A stretch of 31,439 bases of DNA from a virus. A model generated the notes under the pieces. It was not told where the DNA came from and did not search any database. It saw only the letters and a program-made list of their open reading frames with translations. Below, piece by piece: positions 24,001 to 29,466 of this stretch. The stretch is taken from positions 1-31,439 of IMG/VR virus record IMGVR_UViG_3300042881_002526, one strand, 5' to 3'. How positions within the stretch are numbered: position 1 is the stretch's first letter; each line of letters starts with the position of its first letter. The position numbers and the translations under genes were made by a program.

Positions 24001-24768
24001 ATCGATCTCGGGGATCTGGTCACCAGCAACGTCGTCGTGACGCAAAGCGAGGCGCCGGGCTGGGCCGGCGCGCTCACGGGCGGCACGGACACCGGCACCG
24101 ACATCGAGGCCAGCCTGCTGTCCTCGCCGCCGTTCTGGGGCGCTGACTCGGCTTTGTTCTGGGGTGCCGATGGCGATGTATTCTGGGCCGCCAACACCTA
24201 CGACAGCATGGTGTATGTCGCCATCTACACGCCGACCTCGGATGTGCTCGGCGATGGCGTGCTGAAGATCGACGCAACCGTCACGGGCGCGTACACGCTG
24301 GACTATCGGATCTCGACCTCGGGCACGTTCTGGGGCGCCGACGGTTCAGCGTTCTGGGGTGCGGATGGCGCGCTGTTCTGGGACGCCGACACGATCGGCC
24401 AGTGGCTGCCGTTCCCTGGCGCGCTCGGGCCGTTCGACTCGACGGCTGACAGCTATCAATTCCGCCTAACGACGCAGGCCGGGACCACGCAAGGCATTGC
24501 CTCGCAGCTCGACATCGTCATCGACGTGCCGGACATCGTCGAGGTGTTCGACGACGTCATCGTGTCGGCGACGTCGACCCGGCTGCCCATCACCAAGAGT
24601 TACCGCGCGATCAAGGTCGTGAACGTCACCGTGCAGACCGACGGGAATGGCGGGATCTCGGCGCGCATCATCGACAAAGACGAAACGCTCGGCCCTGACA
24701 TCGAAGTGCTGAACGCTGCCGGGACGGCAGTGACAGGCCTCGTCGATGCGGTCGTGCAGGGGTATTGA
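21091..24768 (+). CDS. Tail tip hub / host specificity protein J
   Basis: The largest gene, 1,225 residues, in the place of lambda J. Residues 1-70 look like the ubiquitin-like gpI N-domain (HPLRLTRHVYELPGRPTVED), and about 78-125 is a hydrophobic gpI-like segment (ISLGIAITGFAASSWAATLG), so I and J functions seem fused. After about 145 the J core begins (QGVKNEARPYGVVPRIYGRR, LFDVGYGPMQITNLRVGD). Around 440-640 are the hub domains (WAWCDANGFTFDGVF-like, RQSVYECLQEIAATACASPT, CNRGDLVRVRHDLMLWGLGE). Then fibronectin-like domains, and two clusters of FWGAD repeats at about 1015-1035 and 1080-1100. It forms the tip that selects the host receptor. Confidence 0.9.
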   Translation: MITVVAVPHPLRLTRHVYELPGRPTVEDVVVSAAQRGGVTLSTMAHAVVALEDRLIPKSQWKHVRVKRGTVVVRAMAADPISLGIAITGFAASSWAATLGLTALQLGLVQAGIGLTTALLTSALAPAPKQRSVGRDNEQVTARFSIQGVKNEARPYGVVPRIYGRRVNYYPLLAAQPYTELYWGEQQYIRMLFDVGYGPMQITNLRVGDQAVGTLRNFESQVREGYGTDTPITLFSNQVREQSLNIELKQVSGFSIRTTEPDTDEVTLDVTFPNGLQRISDRNIKFGVAVQFEVQIRPTAGGPWQNPTLLQESFGVTITGGAFEIAANSKSAVRRSVRFRVARGQWDVQVKRLTIDDQSDNVGDNQSVTSEQSFWTAMRSHQNEPPVTRTGIARIAVRAQATDQLSGVIEQLNCTVTSVLPVWNGSTWVEQATRNPAWAFADVLRGSANARPVPDSRIDLDALLAWAAWCDANGFTFDGVFDRRQSVYECLQEIAATACASPTVTDGKFSVVVDNTRDTVIQHFTPRNLRSFSSTKVFAVRPHALKVIFYPESSGHQAEELFVYDDGYTAANSTLFETLELPYTTSTAAAWKRGRRAMFAARLRSEVYEGETDLEHLVCNRGDLVRVRHDLMLWGLGEARVKSLVTSGLNTTAIVVDAPLTMAGGTTYGIRVRQASTSAEYTLTTVVGDQTQLDLATPVATASGPGVGDLIQFGELGAESVELLVRSIEPGADLSARISFVDYAPAIQTSDSGAIPDFDPQITTPPAINRPRPPKPVILSINSDEGALIRASDGTLTSRILLSVTVIQSQGLVPAEVIQARYRPADSNQDFAFVPSLPAQAGEISIMPVDDGQTYVVQLRSVSQAGAASDWTEITHTVVGKTTPPPSVERFYRQGSALTWPYPTPPVDLAGFVLRAHYGTATDWGTARALHPGVVTAPPFDMSGLHGTQTILIKAVDTSGIESATAATVTIDLGDLVTSNVVVTQSEAPGWAGALTGGTDTGTDIEASLLSSPPFWGADSALFWGADGDVFWAANTYDSMVYVAIYTPTSDVLGDGVLKIDATVTGAYTLDYRISTSGTFWGADGSAFWGADGALFWDADTIGQWLPFPGALGPFDSTADSYQFRLTTQAGTTQGIASQLDIVIDVPDIVEVFDDVIVSATSTRLPITKSYRAIKVVNVTVQTDGNGGISARIIDKDETLGPDIEVLNAAGTAVTGLVDAVVQGY

Positions 24769-24769
24769 A

Positions 24770-25825
24770 ATGAGCACACTACCGGCCGCCGGCTATCTCG
24801 AGAACGCAGCGCGCACCAACGCGGAGATGAAAGTCGCGCTCGAGGCCCTGCGCGACATCATGGCGGAAAGCGTCGGCGGCGAGGCCGGGGCCGAGCTCAC
24901 TATCGCGAGCGGCGCCGTCACGCCGGCCGAGGGGGTAGGGGGCGGCATTTTCCGCCTCGACACCGAGGGCAACGCGGCATCGGACACGCTCGACACCATC
25001 ACGCAGACCAACACGCGCGACGGGCAGGTCATCGCGCTGCGCGCCGAGAATGTGGCGCGGGTCGTCACCGTCAACCACGCGGCCGGCGGCACCGGTCAGA
25101 TCCTGCTCTACGACGCAACCGACTTCGTGTTCGCCAGCGCCTCGGCTGTCCTGTTCCTGCGCCGTTCGGGCACCGACTGGGTTGAGCTGCACCGCTTCGT
25201 GCCGACGGAAGACCTGACCGCGCTCACCACCATCGCGACCGACGATCTGCTCCAGGTGTGGGACGAGTCGGCCGGCACGGTCAAGAAAATCACGCCGCCG
25301 AACCTCATCACGGCAAGCCTCGGCGGGGCCTGCGCGCTGTTGGAAACCGAAACGGCGAGCGCGTCGGCCACGCTCGATTTCGCTCTCGATCTCACGAATT
25401 ACGCCCGCCACGTCATCCACATCGACAACCTGAAGCCTGTCACCGACGGCGTCGAGTTCTGGGGCCGGCTGTCGAGCGACGGCGTGACCTACGCCACGAC
25501 GGGCTATCGGTGGTCGCGGCACAACCTGACGGACGCGGCGAGCGAGGGCCTGGCCGGCTCAACCTCCGACGCCAAGCTGCTGATGGCCAACGCGGTCGGC
25601 AACCAGGACGGCGAGCAGATCAGCGGCACCATCGAAATCACGTCAGCGGGCGGCATGGGGGTGCGCGTGTCGTGGCGCCTGAGCGGCGAAAACGCGTCGG
25701 GCAGCTACTACATGATCAACGGCATGGGGGTCAGTGTCGCCGCGGCCTACACCTACTTCCGCCTGATGTTTTCGAGCGGCAACATTTCGAGCGGCACTGC
25801 TCGCATGTACGCGTTCAAGAAATGA
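24770..25825 (+). CDS. Putative tail fibre / receptor-binding protein
   Basis: A 351-residue protein from ATG 24770, one base after the J stop; a longer frame inside J is a shadow. The N-terminus is helical (YLENAARTNAEMKVALEALR), a likely attachment segment. Residues about 50-130 (GGIFRLDTEGNAASDTLDTI, VIALRAENVARVVTVNHAAG) are a fibre-shaft domain seen in many phage tail fibres. From about 190 on it is beta-rich with many aromatic residues (YARHVIHIDNLKPVTDGVEF, GRLSSDGVTYATTGYRWSRH) and looks like the receptor-binding head. Located where a fibre is expected. Low sequence signature, so function rests on order and composition. Confidence 0.72.
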   Translation: MSTLPAAGYLENAARTNAEMKVALEALRDIMAESVGGEAGAELTIASGAVTPAEGVGGGIFRLDTEGNAASDTLDTITQTNTRDGQVIALRAENVARVVTVNHAAGGTGQILLYDATDFVFASASAVLFLRRSGTDWVELHRFVPTEDLTALTTIATDDLLQVWDESAGTVKKITPPNLITASLGGACALLETETASASATLDFALDLTNYARHVIHIDNLKPVTDGVEFWGRLSSDGVTYATTGYRWSRHNLTDAASEGLAGSTSDAKLLMANAVGNQDGEQISGTIEITSAGGMGVRVSWRLSGENASGSYYMINGMGVSVAAAYTYFRLMFSSGNISSGTARMYAFKK

Positions 25826-26298
25826 GAGCCCTCGGCTTCCTCTTCGCGCTGCTGACCCTGCCCGCGGCGGCGACGGCGCCCCGGCTCTACCAGACCGAAT
25901 GGACACTCTACCGCTCGCCGGTCGTGCCGCTGACCGGCAGCGCGTCGGGCCAGTGGCACCGCGCCGGCACCGCGTGGTCGGCGTCGACCGTCCAGGTCTA
26001 CTCTCACCTCGATCTGGCGATCGACTCCTGCCGGGTCGCGTACAGCATGAACCCGCAGACCGGGGCCTCACCGACCGGGCTGCGGGTGCTGGCCCACACG
26101 GCGCTCGGCAACTACCCGATCGCCACCGTGCTGCGCGCCAATGCGCAAACGCCGGTCAGCGGCGGCGTTGACGTGACGACGCAGATGCGCTGGCTGCTGT
26201 CGACGCGCGCCGGCTCGACCTTGAGCCTGGAGACCGTCGGCAACGGGGCCAACGGGCCGGTCGTCTACCACGTCGTGATCGAGTGCATCTGGCAATGA
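25822..26298 (+). CDS. Hypothetical exported beta-rich protein
   Basis: A 158-residue protein starting with an ATGA overlap. MRALGFLFALLTLPAAATAP looks like a signal peptide, with a short n-region, a hydrophobic core and an AxA-type cleavage site near residue 19. The mature part is beta-rich (RLYQTEWTLYRSPVVPLTGS, VQVYSHLDLAIDSCRVAYSM, VLAHTALGNYPIATVL) with two cysteines (in DSCRVA and IECIW) that could form a disulphide. There is no lipobox. Export from a gene between fibre and endolysin is unusual for a virion part; it may act in the periplasm or on the cell surface, for instance in superinfection exclusion or in lysis. Confidence 0.6.
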   Translation: MRALGFLFALLTLPAAATAPRLYQTEWTLYRSPVVPLTGSASGQWHRAGTAWSASTVQVYSHLDLAIDSCRVAYSMNPQTGASPTGLRVLAHTALGNYPIATVLRANAQTPVSGGVDVTTQMRWLLSTRAGSTLSLETVGNGANGPVVYHVVIECIWQ

Positions 26299-26648
26299 GC
26301 GCGAACCCGCTGTCGCTCGGCCAAAAGCAGGAGCTCCTGATGCGCCTCCTGCCGCGGCTGCTCGATCACGCGCACGGGCTCGGCTACGCGGTGCGCGGCG
26401 GCGAGCTCGAGCGCCGGCCGGCGGTCGCCGCGGAGAACGCGGCGCAGGGCAGGGGGATCGCCAACAGCCTGCACCTGCAGCGCCTCGCGATCGATCTGCA
26501 CCTGTTCCGGGCCGGCCGCTACCTCGACGCGAGCGACGATCACCGGCCGCTCGGCGAATTCTGGGAAGGCCTGCACCCGCTGTGCCGGTGGGGCGGGCGC
26601 TTCGGTGACGGCAATCACTACAGCATCGCGCACGGGGGGCGACAATGA
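26295..26648 (+). CDS. Endolysin, M15 (VanY-like) peptidase
   Basis: A 117-residue single-domain peptidase of the M15 family. I took the ATG at 26295 that overlaps the preceding stop. Zinc ligands are in the motif NSLHLQRLAIDLHL (H60 and D67, SxHxxxxAxD form) and in FGDGNHYSIAHG (H108); D105 may be the catalytic acid partner. These enzymes cut the L-Ala-D-Glu or D-Ala links of peptidoglycan; here it is the likely lysis enzyme. It lacks a signal peptide, so it needs the holin. Starts the lysis genes in the order peptidase, coiled-coil TM protein, holin. Confidence 0.9.
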   Translation: MSANPLSLGQKQELLMRLLPRLLDHAHGLGYAVRGGELERRPAVAAENAAQGRGIANSLHLQRLAIDLHLFRAGRYLDASDDHRPLGEFWEGLHPLCRWGGRFGDGNHYSIAHGGRQ

Positions 26649-26863
26649 ACGACGAATTGCACCAGCGGGTCGGCCAGCACAGCGCGAGCATCGAGCACCT
26701 GCAGTACGAGCTGCGCGAGATGCGGCACGAGCTGGCCGAGATCCGCCAGACGCTGGCCGAGGCCCGGGGCGGGTGGAAGACGCTGATGCTGGTCGGCGGC
26801 GCGGCCGGCGCCGCCGGCGCGGCGATGGCGAAGCTGGCCGCGGTGCTCGGGATCGTCCGGTGA
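26645..26863 (+). CDS. Small coiled-coil membrane protein, holin accessory (XhlA-like)
   Basis: A 72-residue protein, ATG overlapping the endolysin stop. Residues about 12-42 form a charged coiled coil (HLQYELREMRHELAEIRQTL), then a single hydrophobic segment (TLMLVGGAAGAAGAAMAKLA) near the C-terminus. This is the pattern of haemolysin XhlA-type or holin-accessory proteins in phage lysis cassettes. It may anchor or time lysis together with the holin that follows in a GTGA overlap. Function by analogy only. Confidence 0.7.
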   Translation: MNDELHQRVGQHSASIEHLQYELREMRHELAEIRQTLAEARGGWKTLMLVGGAAGAAGAAMAKLAAVLGIVR

Positions 26864-27276
26864 TCGGCGACGCGATCGCGACCCTGCTCGGCAAGCTCAT
26901 TGACCGCGCCTGGCCGGATCCCGCGGCCCGCGCGCAGGCCGCGCAGGCGCTGGCCGAGCTGCAGCAGGCCGGCGAATTCAAGCGGCTCGACGCCGAGCTC
27001 GAAGCGTCGCGGCAGCAGACCGCCGTCAACCAGGTCGAGGCGGCGAGCGCGGATCCGTTCGTCTCGCGGTGGCGGCCCTTCATCGGCTGGATCTGCGGCG
27101 TTGCGCTTGGCTGGCACTACATCGGGCGTCCGCTCGCCTCCTGGGTGCTGCTGATGACGGGCGGCGAGACGCCCATTCCGGAAGTCGAACTCGGGGACCT
27201 GCTGGTGCTGCTCTGCGGCATGCTCGGGCTCGGCGGCATGCGCTCGCTGGAAAAACTGCGCGGCGCCACCCGGTAG
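26860..27276 (+). CDS. Holin, 3TM (GTA holin-like)
   Basis: A 138-residue protein from GTG 26860, overlapping the previous stop. The N-terminal part is soluble and charged (IDRAWPDPAARAQAAQALAE, QQAGEFKRLDAELEASRQQT), then DPFVSRWRPFIGWICGVAL starts the membrane part, with later hydrophobic stretches (SWVLLMTGG; LLVLLCGMLGLGGMRSLEK). WRPFIGW is a signature of the 3TM holin family (GTA_holin_3TM). It makes the inner-membrane lesion that releases the endolysin. It is the last rightward late gene; a hairpin and convergent genes follow. Confidence 0.85.
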   Translation: MIGDAIATLLGKLIDRAWPDPAARAQAAQALAELQQAGEFKRLDAELEASRQQTAVNQVEAASADPFVSRWRPFIGWICGVALGWHYIGRPLASWVLLMTGGETPIPEVELGDLLVLLCGMLGLGGMRSLEKLRGATR

Positions 27277-27291
27277 CGTCGCGCGGTGAGC

Positions 27292-27318
27292 GAACCTGCA
27301 AGTAATCCTTACAGGTTC
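27292..27318. terminator. Interrupted hairpin between convergent genes
   Basis: GAACCT (27292-27297) pairs with AGGTTC (27313-27318), and inside it GTAA (27302-27305) pairs with TTAC (27309-27312), leaving a GCAA bulge. It lies between the holin stop and the end of the leftward gene, so it could end transcripts from both sides; no long T-run is present. The terminal bases belong to the leftward gene's coding end. Confidence 0.4.
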
Positions 27319-27650
27319 AGCAGGTACTGTGCCGGCGCGCGCTGGTAGCGCGACAGTTCCACCCGCACCGCCTCGAGCTCCTTCAGGCGCCAGTGGTAGG
27401 CCGGGATTTCGGCCGCCGGCAGCCCGTCGAGCTGATCCCGGTAGTAAATGGCGCCGCGGTACGCCGTCATGTGCTCGAAGCCGTCCCACGGCATGCGGCC
27501 GGCCAGGATCTCGAGCAGCTGCACCATCGGCGCGGGCGCGAGGTTCAATTTGAGATACCGCTCAAGCGTCGGCACACTCACCCCGAGCGCGCCAGCGAGC
27601 TCGCGCCGGGGACGCCCGCTGCGCCAGGCGAGGGTCGGCAAGTCGATCAT
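27309..27650 (-). CDS. HTH phage regulator, DUF3653-like
   Basis: A 113-residue leftward protein with an AAGGAG ribosome site before its ATG at 27650. RPRRELAGALGVSVPTLERY (residues about 14-33) is a helix-turn-helix. The rest, MPWDGFEHMTAYRGAIYYRD and AEIPAYHWRLKELEAVRVEL, has the W-x-G-F, G-(L/I)-Y and PAYHW positions I associate with DUF3653 proteins of Xanthomonas/Stenotrophomonas filamentous phages and related prophages. It follows the second regulator by 20 bases in the same direction, so they form one small leftward operon. Likely a partner of the repressor; the family name is from memory. Confidence 0.6.
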   Translation of the reverse strand: MIDLPTLAWRSGRPRRELAGALGVSVPTLERYLKLNLAPAPMVQLLEILAGRMPWDGFEHMTAYRGAIYYRDQLDGLPAAEIPAYHWRLKELEAVRVELSRYQRAPAQYLLNL

Positions 27651-27670
27651 CGGGGACTCCTTTCCGGAAG

Positions 27671-28198
27671 TTATGCGACGTCCCGATGTAGCGACACCGT
27701 GTCAGACAAACTCCGTAGGAGGAATCGAGGTTTGATCTCGGGAATCCCGGCCAAGCCTCTGTATACCGTAGGCTTAATCCGTTTGGGGTAGGCCACGCCG
27801 CGGCGCTCGCGGCGGCGGATCCGGCGCGGCGGCAAGACTTTACATAATAAACAGGCTGCTGGTTGCTGGGCCGTCGCATTTCCTGATGGGGCAGGCCCAA
27901 CCTGCAAGCCAACCGCCAGCACAGCTGCCGGTAGCGCCGCTCGTGCCAACTTCAGCAGGCCTCGTCGCAGGCTTGCGTCTTCCTGTTTTTCCGCAATCGT
28001 GATCGCGATCAACGCTGCCGGATCAACGCCCAGTGCCAACCCCGCTTTTTTGCAGTCGTTCGCAGGCAAGCTGCGCTTGCCGGTTCTGATCATAGAGATC
28101 GTCGACTGAGGGATTTCTGTCCTCTTTGAAATCGTTAGGTCGTTGGCACCGCCCAGGTGTTTAGCCAAGGCGTCGAGAATGTCGTTCGACGTGTTCAT
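27671..28198 (-). CDS. HTH repressor-like protein with C-terminal hydrophobic segment (DUF3693-like)
   Basis: A 175-residue leftward protein. Residues about 22-42 are an HTH (TISKRTEIPQSTISMIRTG) and PANDCKKAGLALGVDPAALI continues the repressor-type domain. A hydrophobic segment follows at about 88-106 (RAALPAAVLAVGLQVGPAPS), then a basic tail. HTH plus one C-terminal TM is the layout of the DUF3693-type regulators of filamentous phages. Beyond residue about 112 the frame looks less protein-like, and a second leftward frame (QQPVYYVKSCRR) overlaps it, so the true C-terminus may lie in another frame or the tail may be a read-through. AAGGAC precedes the ATG. Probably represses the early rightward genes. 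Confidence 0.65.
   Translation of the reverse strand: MNTSNDILDALAKHLGGANDLTISKRTEIPQSTISMIRTGKRSLPANDCKKAGLALGVDPAALIAITIAEKQEDASLRRGLLKLARAALPAAVLAVGLQVGPAPSGNATAQQPAACLLCKVLPPRRIRRRERRGVAYPKRIKPTVYRGLAGIPEIKPRFLLRSLSDTVSLHRDVA
27837..27864. other. Partial dif-like sequence (XerD arm and spacer)
   Basis: ACTTTACATAA (27837-27847) matches the XerD arm of E. coli dif (reverse strand) at 9 of 11 positions, and the next six bases TAAACA match the dif spacer at five of six. The XerC arm (27854-27864) matches at only three of 11. It is an AT-rich island in GC-rich DNA, inside the repressor-like gene. Confidence 0.3.
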
Positions 28199-28228
28199 TT
28201 CGGCCGTCCTTTCCGCAGTGATGTGGCT

Positions 28229-28257
28229 TTAATACCGTTTTGCTGCGGAAAAATCAA
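28229..28257 (-). promoter_or_regulatory. Candidate leftward promoter of the regulator operon
   Basis: On the minus strand TTGATT (28257-28252) and TATTAA (28234-28229) match -35 and -10 at four of six positions each with a 17-bp spacer. The -10 is flanked by a perfect 9-bp inverted repeat, TTTCCGCAG (28210-28218) and CTGCGGAAA (28243-28251). The start would lie about 25 bases before the repressor ATG. Confidence 0.5.
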
Positions 28258-28259
28258 GG

Positions 28260-28319
28260 AATCACAAGGGAAATAATCACGACCGCAATATCACACTTGA
28301 AATAATCACAAATGTGATT
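28260..28319. promoter_or_regulatory. Operator-like repeats in the divergent control region
   Basis: The hexamer (A/T)ATCAC occurs in one direction at 28260, 28275, 28289 and 28304, with steps of 15, 14 and 15 bp. The last copy is part of a palindrome, AATCACA (28304-28310) and TGTGATT (28313-28319) around AA. Regular spacing on about 1.4 helical turns beside an HTH regulator indicates cooperative repressor binding. Confidence 0.7.
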
Positions 28320-28325
28320 TAGCGT
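28297..28325 (+). promoter_or_regulatory. Possible rightward early promoter
   Basis: TTGAAA (28297-28302) is a good -35. With a 17-bp spacer the -10 would be TAGCGT (28320-28325), matching only three of six positions. The spacer is exactly the palindromic operator. A rightward promoter is expected here because the early genes follow; the weak -10 leaves its position uncertain. Confidence 0.35.
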
Positions 28326-28353
28326 CCATTCATCTCGTCACTGCGAGGTGGAC

Positions 28354-28533
28354 ATGGACCAGATAAAAACTTCCAAGAATTCGCTCCCGGCGCCAGCGCG
28401 CGGGTGGGCTGGCGTCGGTGCGATGGTCCCTCCTCCGGGTCCGCTCGCAGTGAACCACCCGCGCACCTTTTCGTTCAGCTCCTCCCTGCCCAGCGTTGCT
28501 GTCCTGCCCCGGCTTATGCCGGGGCTCTTTTAA
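28354..28533 (+). other. Early leader with doubtful 59-codon frame
   Basis: Between the operators and the first clear early gene there is an open frame from ATG 28354 (MDQIKTSKNSLPAPARG) with GAGG six bases upstream. It is proline- and glycine-rich, has no recognisable fold, and its stop lies in the T-run of a terminator hairpin. The bases before it, CACTGCGAGGT (28339-28349), recur before the next gene at 28535-28545. It may be a leader peptide gene, but I would call it leader RNA until expression is shown. Confidence 0.35.
28507..28531 (+). terminator. Leader terminator before the early operon
   Basis: CCCCGGC (28507-28513) and GCCGGGG (28518-28524) pair around TTAT and are followed by CTCTTTT: a clear intrinsic terminator. 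It sits 19 bases before the next gene start, so transcripts from the control region would end here or be passed on by antitermination or attenuation. Confidence 0.75.
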
Positions 28534-28549
28534 CCACTGCGAGGTTCAC

Positions 28550-28732
28550 ATGACTCAGATCCTGAGCGACTACGTCTCCGCAGCGGCCCGCGTCGGCCGC
28601 GTTCCGCAGACCTTAGAAGAGAAGCGCGCCGCCGCCATTGCCTGGCTCGGCGAGCGCTGGGTGCTGCATCCGAAGAACGCGCCAAAGCGCGGCCGGTACT
28701 TCTACGGCGAGGCCAAACGGGCGCGCATGTGA
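28550..28732 (+). CDS. Hypothetical small early protein
   Basis: A 60-residue basic protein from ATG 28550 with GAGG in the repeated CACTGCGAGGT leader. TLEEKRAAAIAWLGERWVL and KNAPKRGRYFYGEAKRARM are its recognisable stretches; no motif known to me. It is the first gene after the leader terminator and starts a chain of eight genes that overlap stop and start. It could be a DNA-binding accessory because of its charge. Its function cannot be told. Confidence 0.6.
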   Translation: MTQILSDYVSAAARVGRVPQTLEEKRAAAIAWLGERWVLHPKNAPKRGRYFYGEAKRARM

Positions 28733-28842
28733 ATCCGTTGCTGCGCGTGGTTCTGATGCTGATCGCCGGCTTGCCGATGCTGATCATCATCGGCATCGCA
28801 GTCTTCGTCGTTGGCGCCATCAGCGCGCGCTGGCTGCCGTGA
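28729..28842 (+). CDS. 37-residue single-pass membrane protein
   Basis: A tiny protein from GTG 28729 (ATGTGA junction with the previous gene) to the TGA at 28842. Nearly all of it is one hydrophobic stretch: LLRVVLMLIAGLPMLIIIGI followed by AVFVVGAISARW and an end of LP. It should span the inner membrane once, with a short arginine near each end. GTGA overlaps on both sides and fully open codons between make translation likely although it is very short. Possible roles are superinfection exclusion or a small toxin-like or regulatory peptide; none is shown. Confidence 0.55.
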   Translation: MNPLLRVVLMLIAGLPMLIIIGIAVFVVGAISARWLP

Positions 28843-29078
28843 AATACGCCATCCGCGTCGCCGAGTACAACCTCGACCGGCCCTCTGAGCCGGTCAGGGT
28901 GACCTGGCTGCGCCGGACCTGGTACGACGCCGCAGGCCGCAGGCTGGACTCGCCGGTGGTCGGCTACGAGTGGGGGAAAGCTTTCCGTTTCGTGCAGTAC
29001 CTGCGCGAGACGCACGTCGCCCGAATGCGTGGGCAGCCGGTGTCTTTCGCCGCGCACGTCTCGCTGGTGCCGGTGTGA
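28839..29078 (+). CDS. Hypothetical early protein
   Basis: A 79-residue protein from GTG 28839, overlapping the membrane protein stop. IRVAEYNLDRPSEPVRVTWL and RRTWYDAAGRRLDSPVVGYE suggest a small beta-rich fold, with YLRETHVARMRGQPVSFAAH as a closing helix and strand. No family recognised. Ends by GTGA overlap with the next gene, so it is part of the coupled early operon. A longer frame starting at 28638 is only the shadow of the upstream genes. Confidence 0.55.
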   Translation: MKYAIRVAEYNLDRPSEPVRVTWLRRTWYDAAGRRLDSPVVGYEWGKAFRFVQYLRETHVARMRGQPVSFAAHVSLVPV

Positions 29079-29281
29079 CCGTCATCACCCGCGCAATGAT
29101 TATTCAGGCGCTCCGCCGCTCAAATCGCGCGCTGCTATTGCGCGAGGTTTCGCCGGACAAAACGCGCGAGGGGATCGCCGCGACGCGCGGCATCCTCCTC
29201 GAGCTTGAGGAGCGGCGCCTCGTTTCAATGAACCCACAGACCGACCGATGGACCTACATCGGGCCAAAGGTGGAACTATGA
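29075..29281 (+). CDS. Small winged-helix-like early protein
   Basis: A 68-residue protein from GTG 29075. ITRAMIIQALRRSNRALLLR, then SPDKTREGIAATRGILLELE, EERRLVSMNPQTDRWTYIG: helix, recognition-type helix, and a beta wing, the shape of a small winged helix like those in phage early operons. It may bind DNA. Overlaps the next gene by ATGA. The fold is my reading; no family name. Confidence 0.55.
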   Translation: MTVITRAMIIQALRRSNRALLLREVSPDKTREGIAATRGILLELEERRLVSMNPQTDRWTYIGPKVEL

Positions 29282-29466
29282 GCAGATCAACGCACCCCGC
29301 CGACGTGCGGCTGCAGCAGCGGCTCGACGAGCTGATGCTGCGCTTCCAGTTCGAGCCCAACCGCATTCGCCGGCACGTCCTCTGGAACCGGATCAAGGAA
29401 CTGCACCGCCAGCGCTCGAAGCGCGAGATCAAGGCGATGGAAAAGCCGATGAGGGCGGGCCCATGA
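29278..29466 (+). CDS. Hypothetical small basic protein
   Basis: A 62-residue protein, ATG 29278 in an ATGA overlap. It is strongly helical and basic (DVRLQQRLDELMLRFQFEPN, RHVLWNRIKELHRQRSKREI) with no known motif. Its size, charge and overlap on both sides are typical of early-operon proteins in siphoviruses. No function can be assigned. Confidence 0.55.
   Translation: MSRSTHPADVRLQQRLDELMLRFQFEPNRIRRHVLWNRIKELHRQRSKREIKAMEKPMRAGP

Noticed and set aside
26068-27489. 473-residue leftward frame over the lysis genes
   Set aside because: Antisense shadow; arginine/proline-rich; the plus strand carries recognisable peptidase and holin genes.
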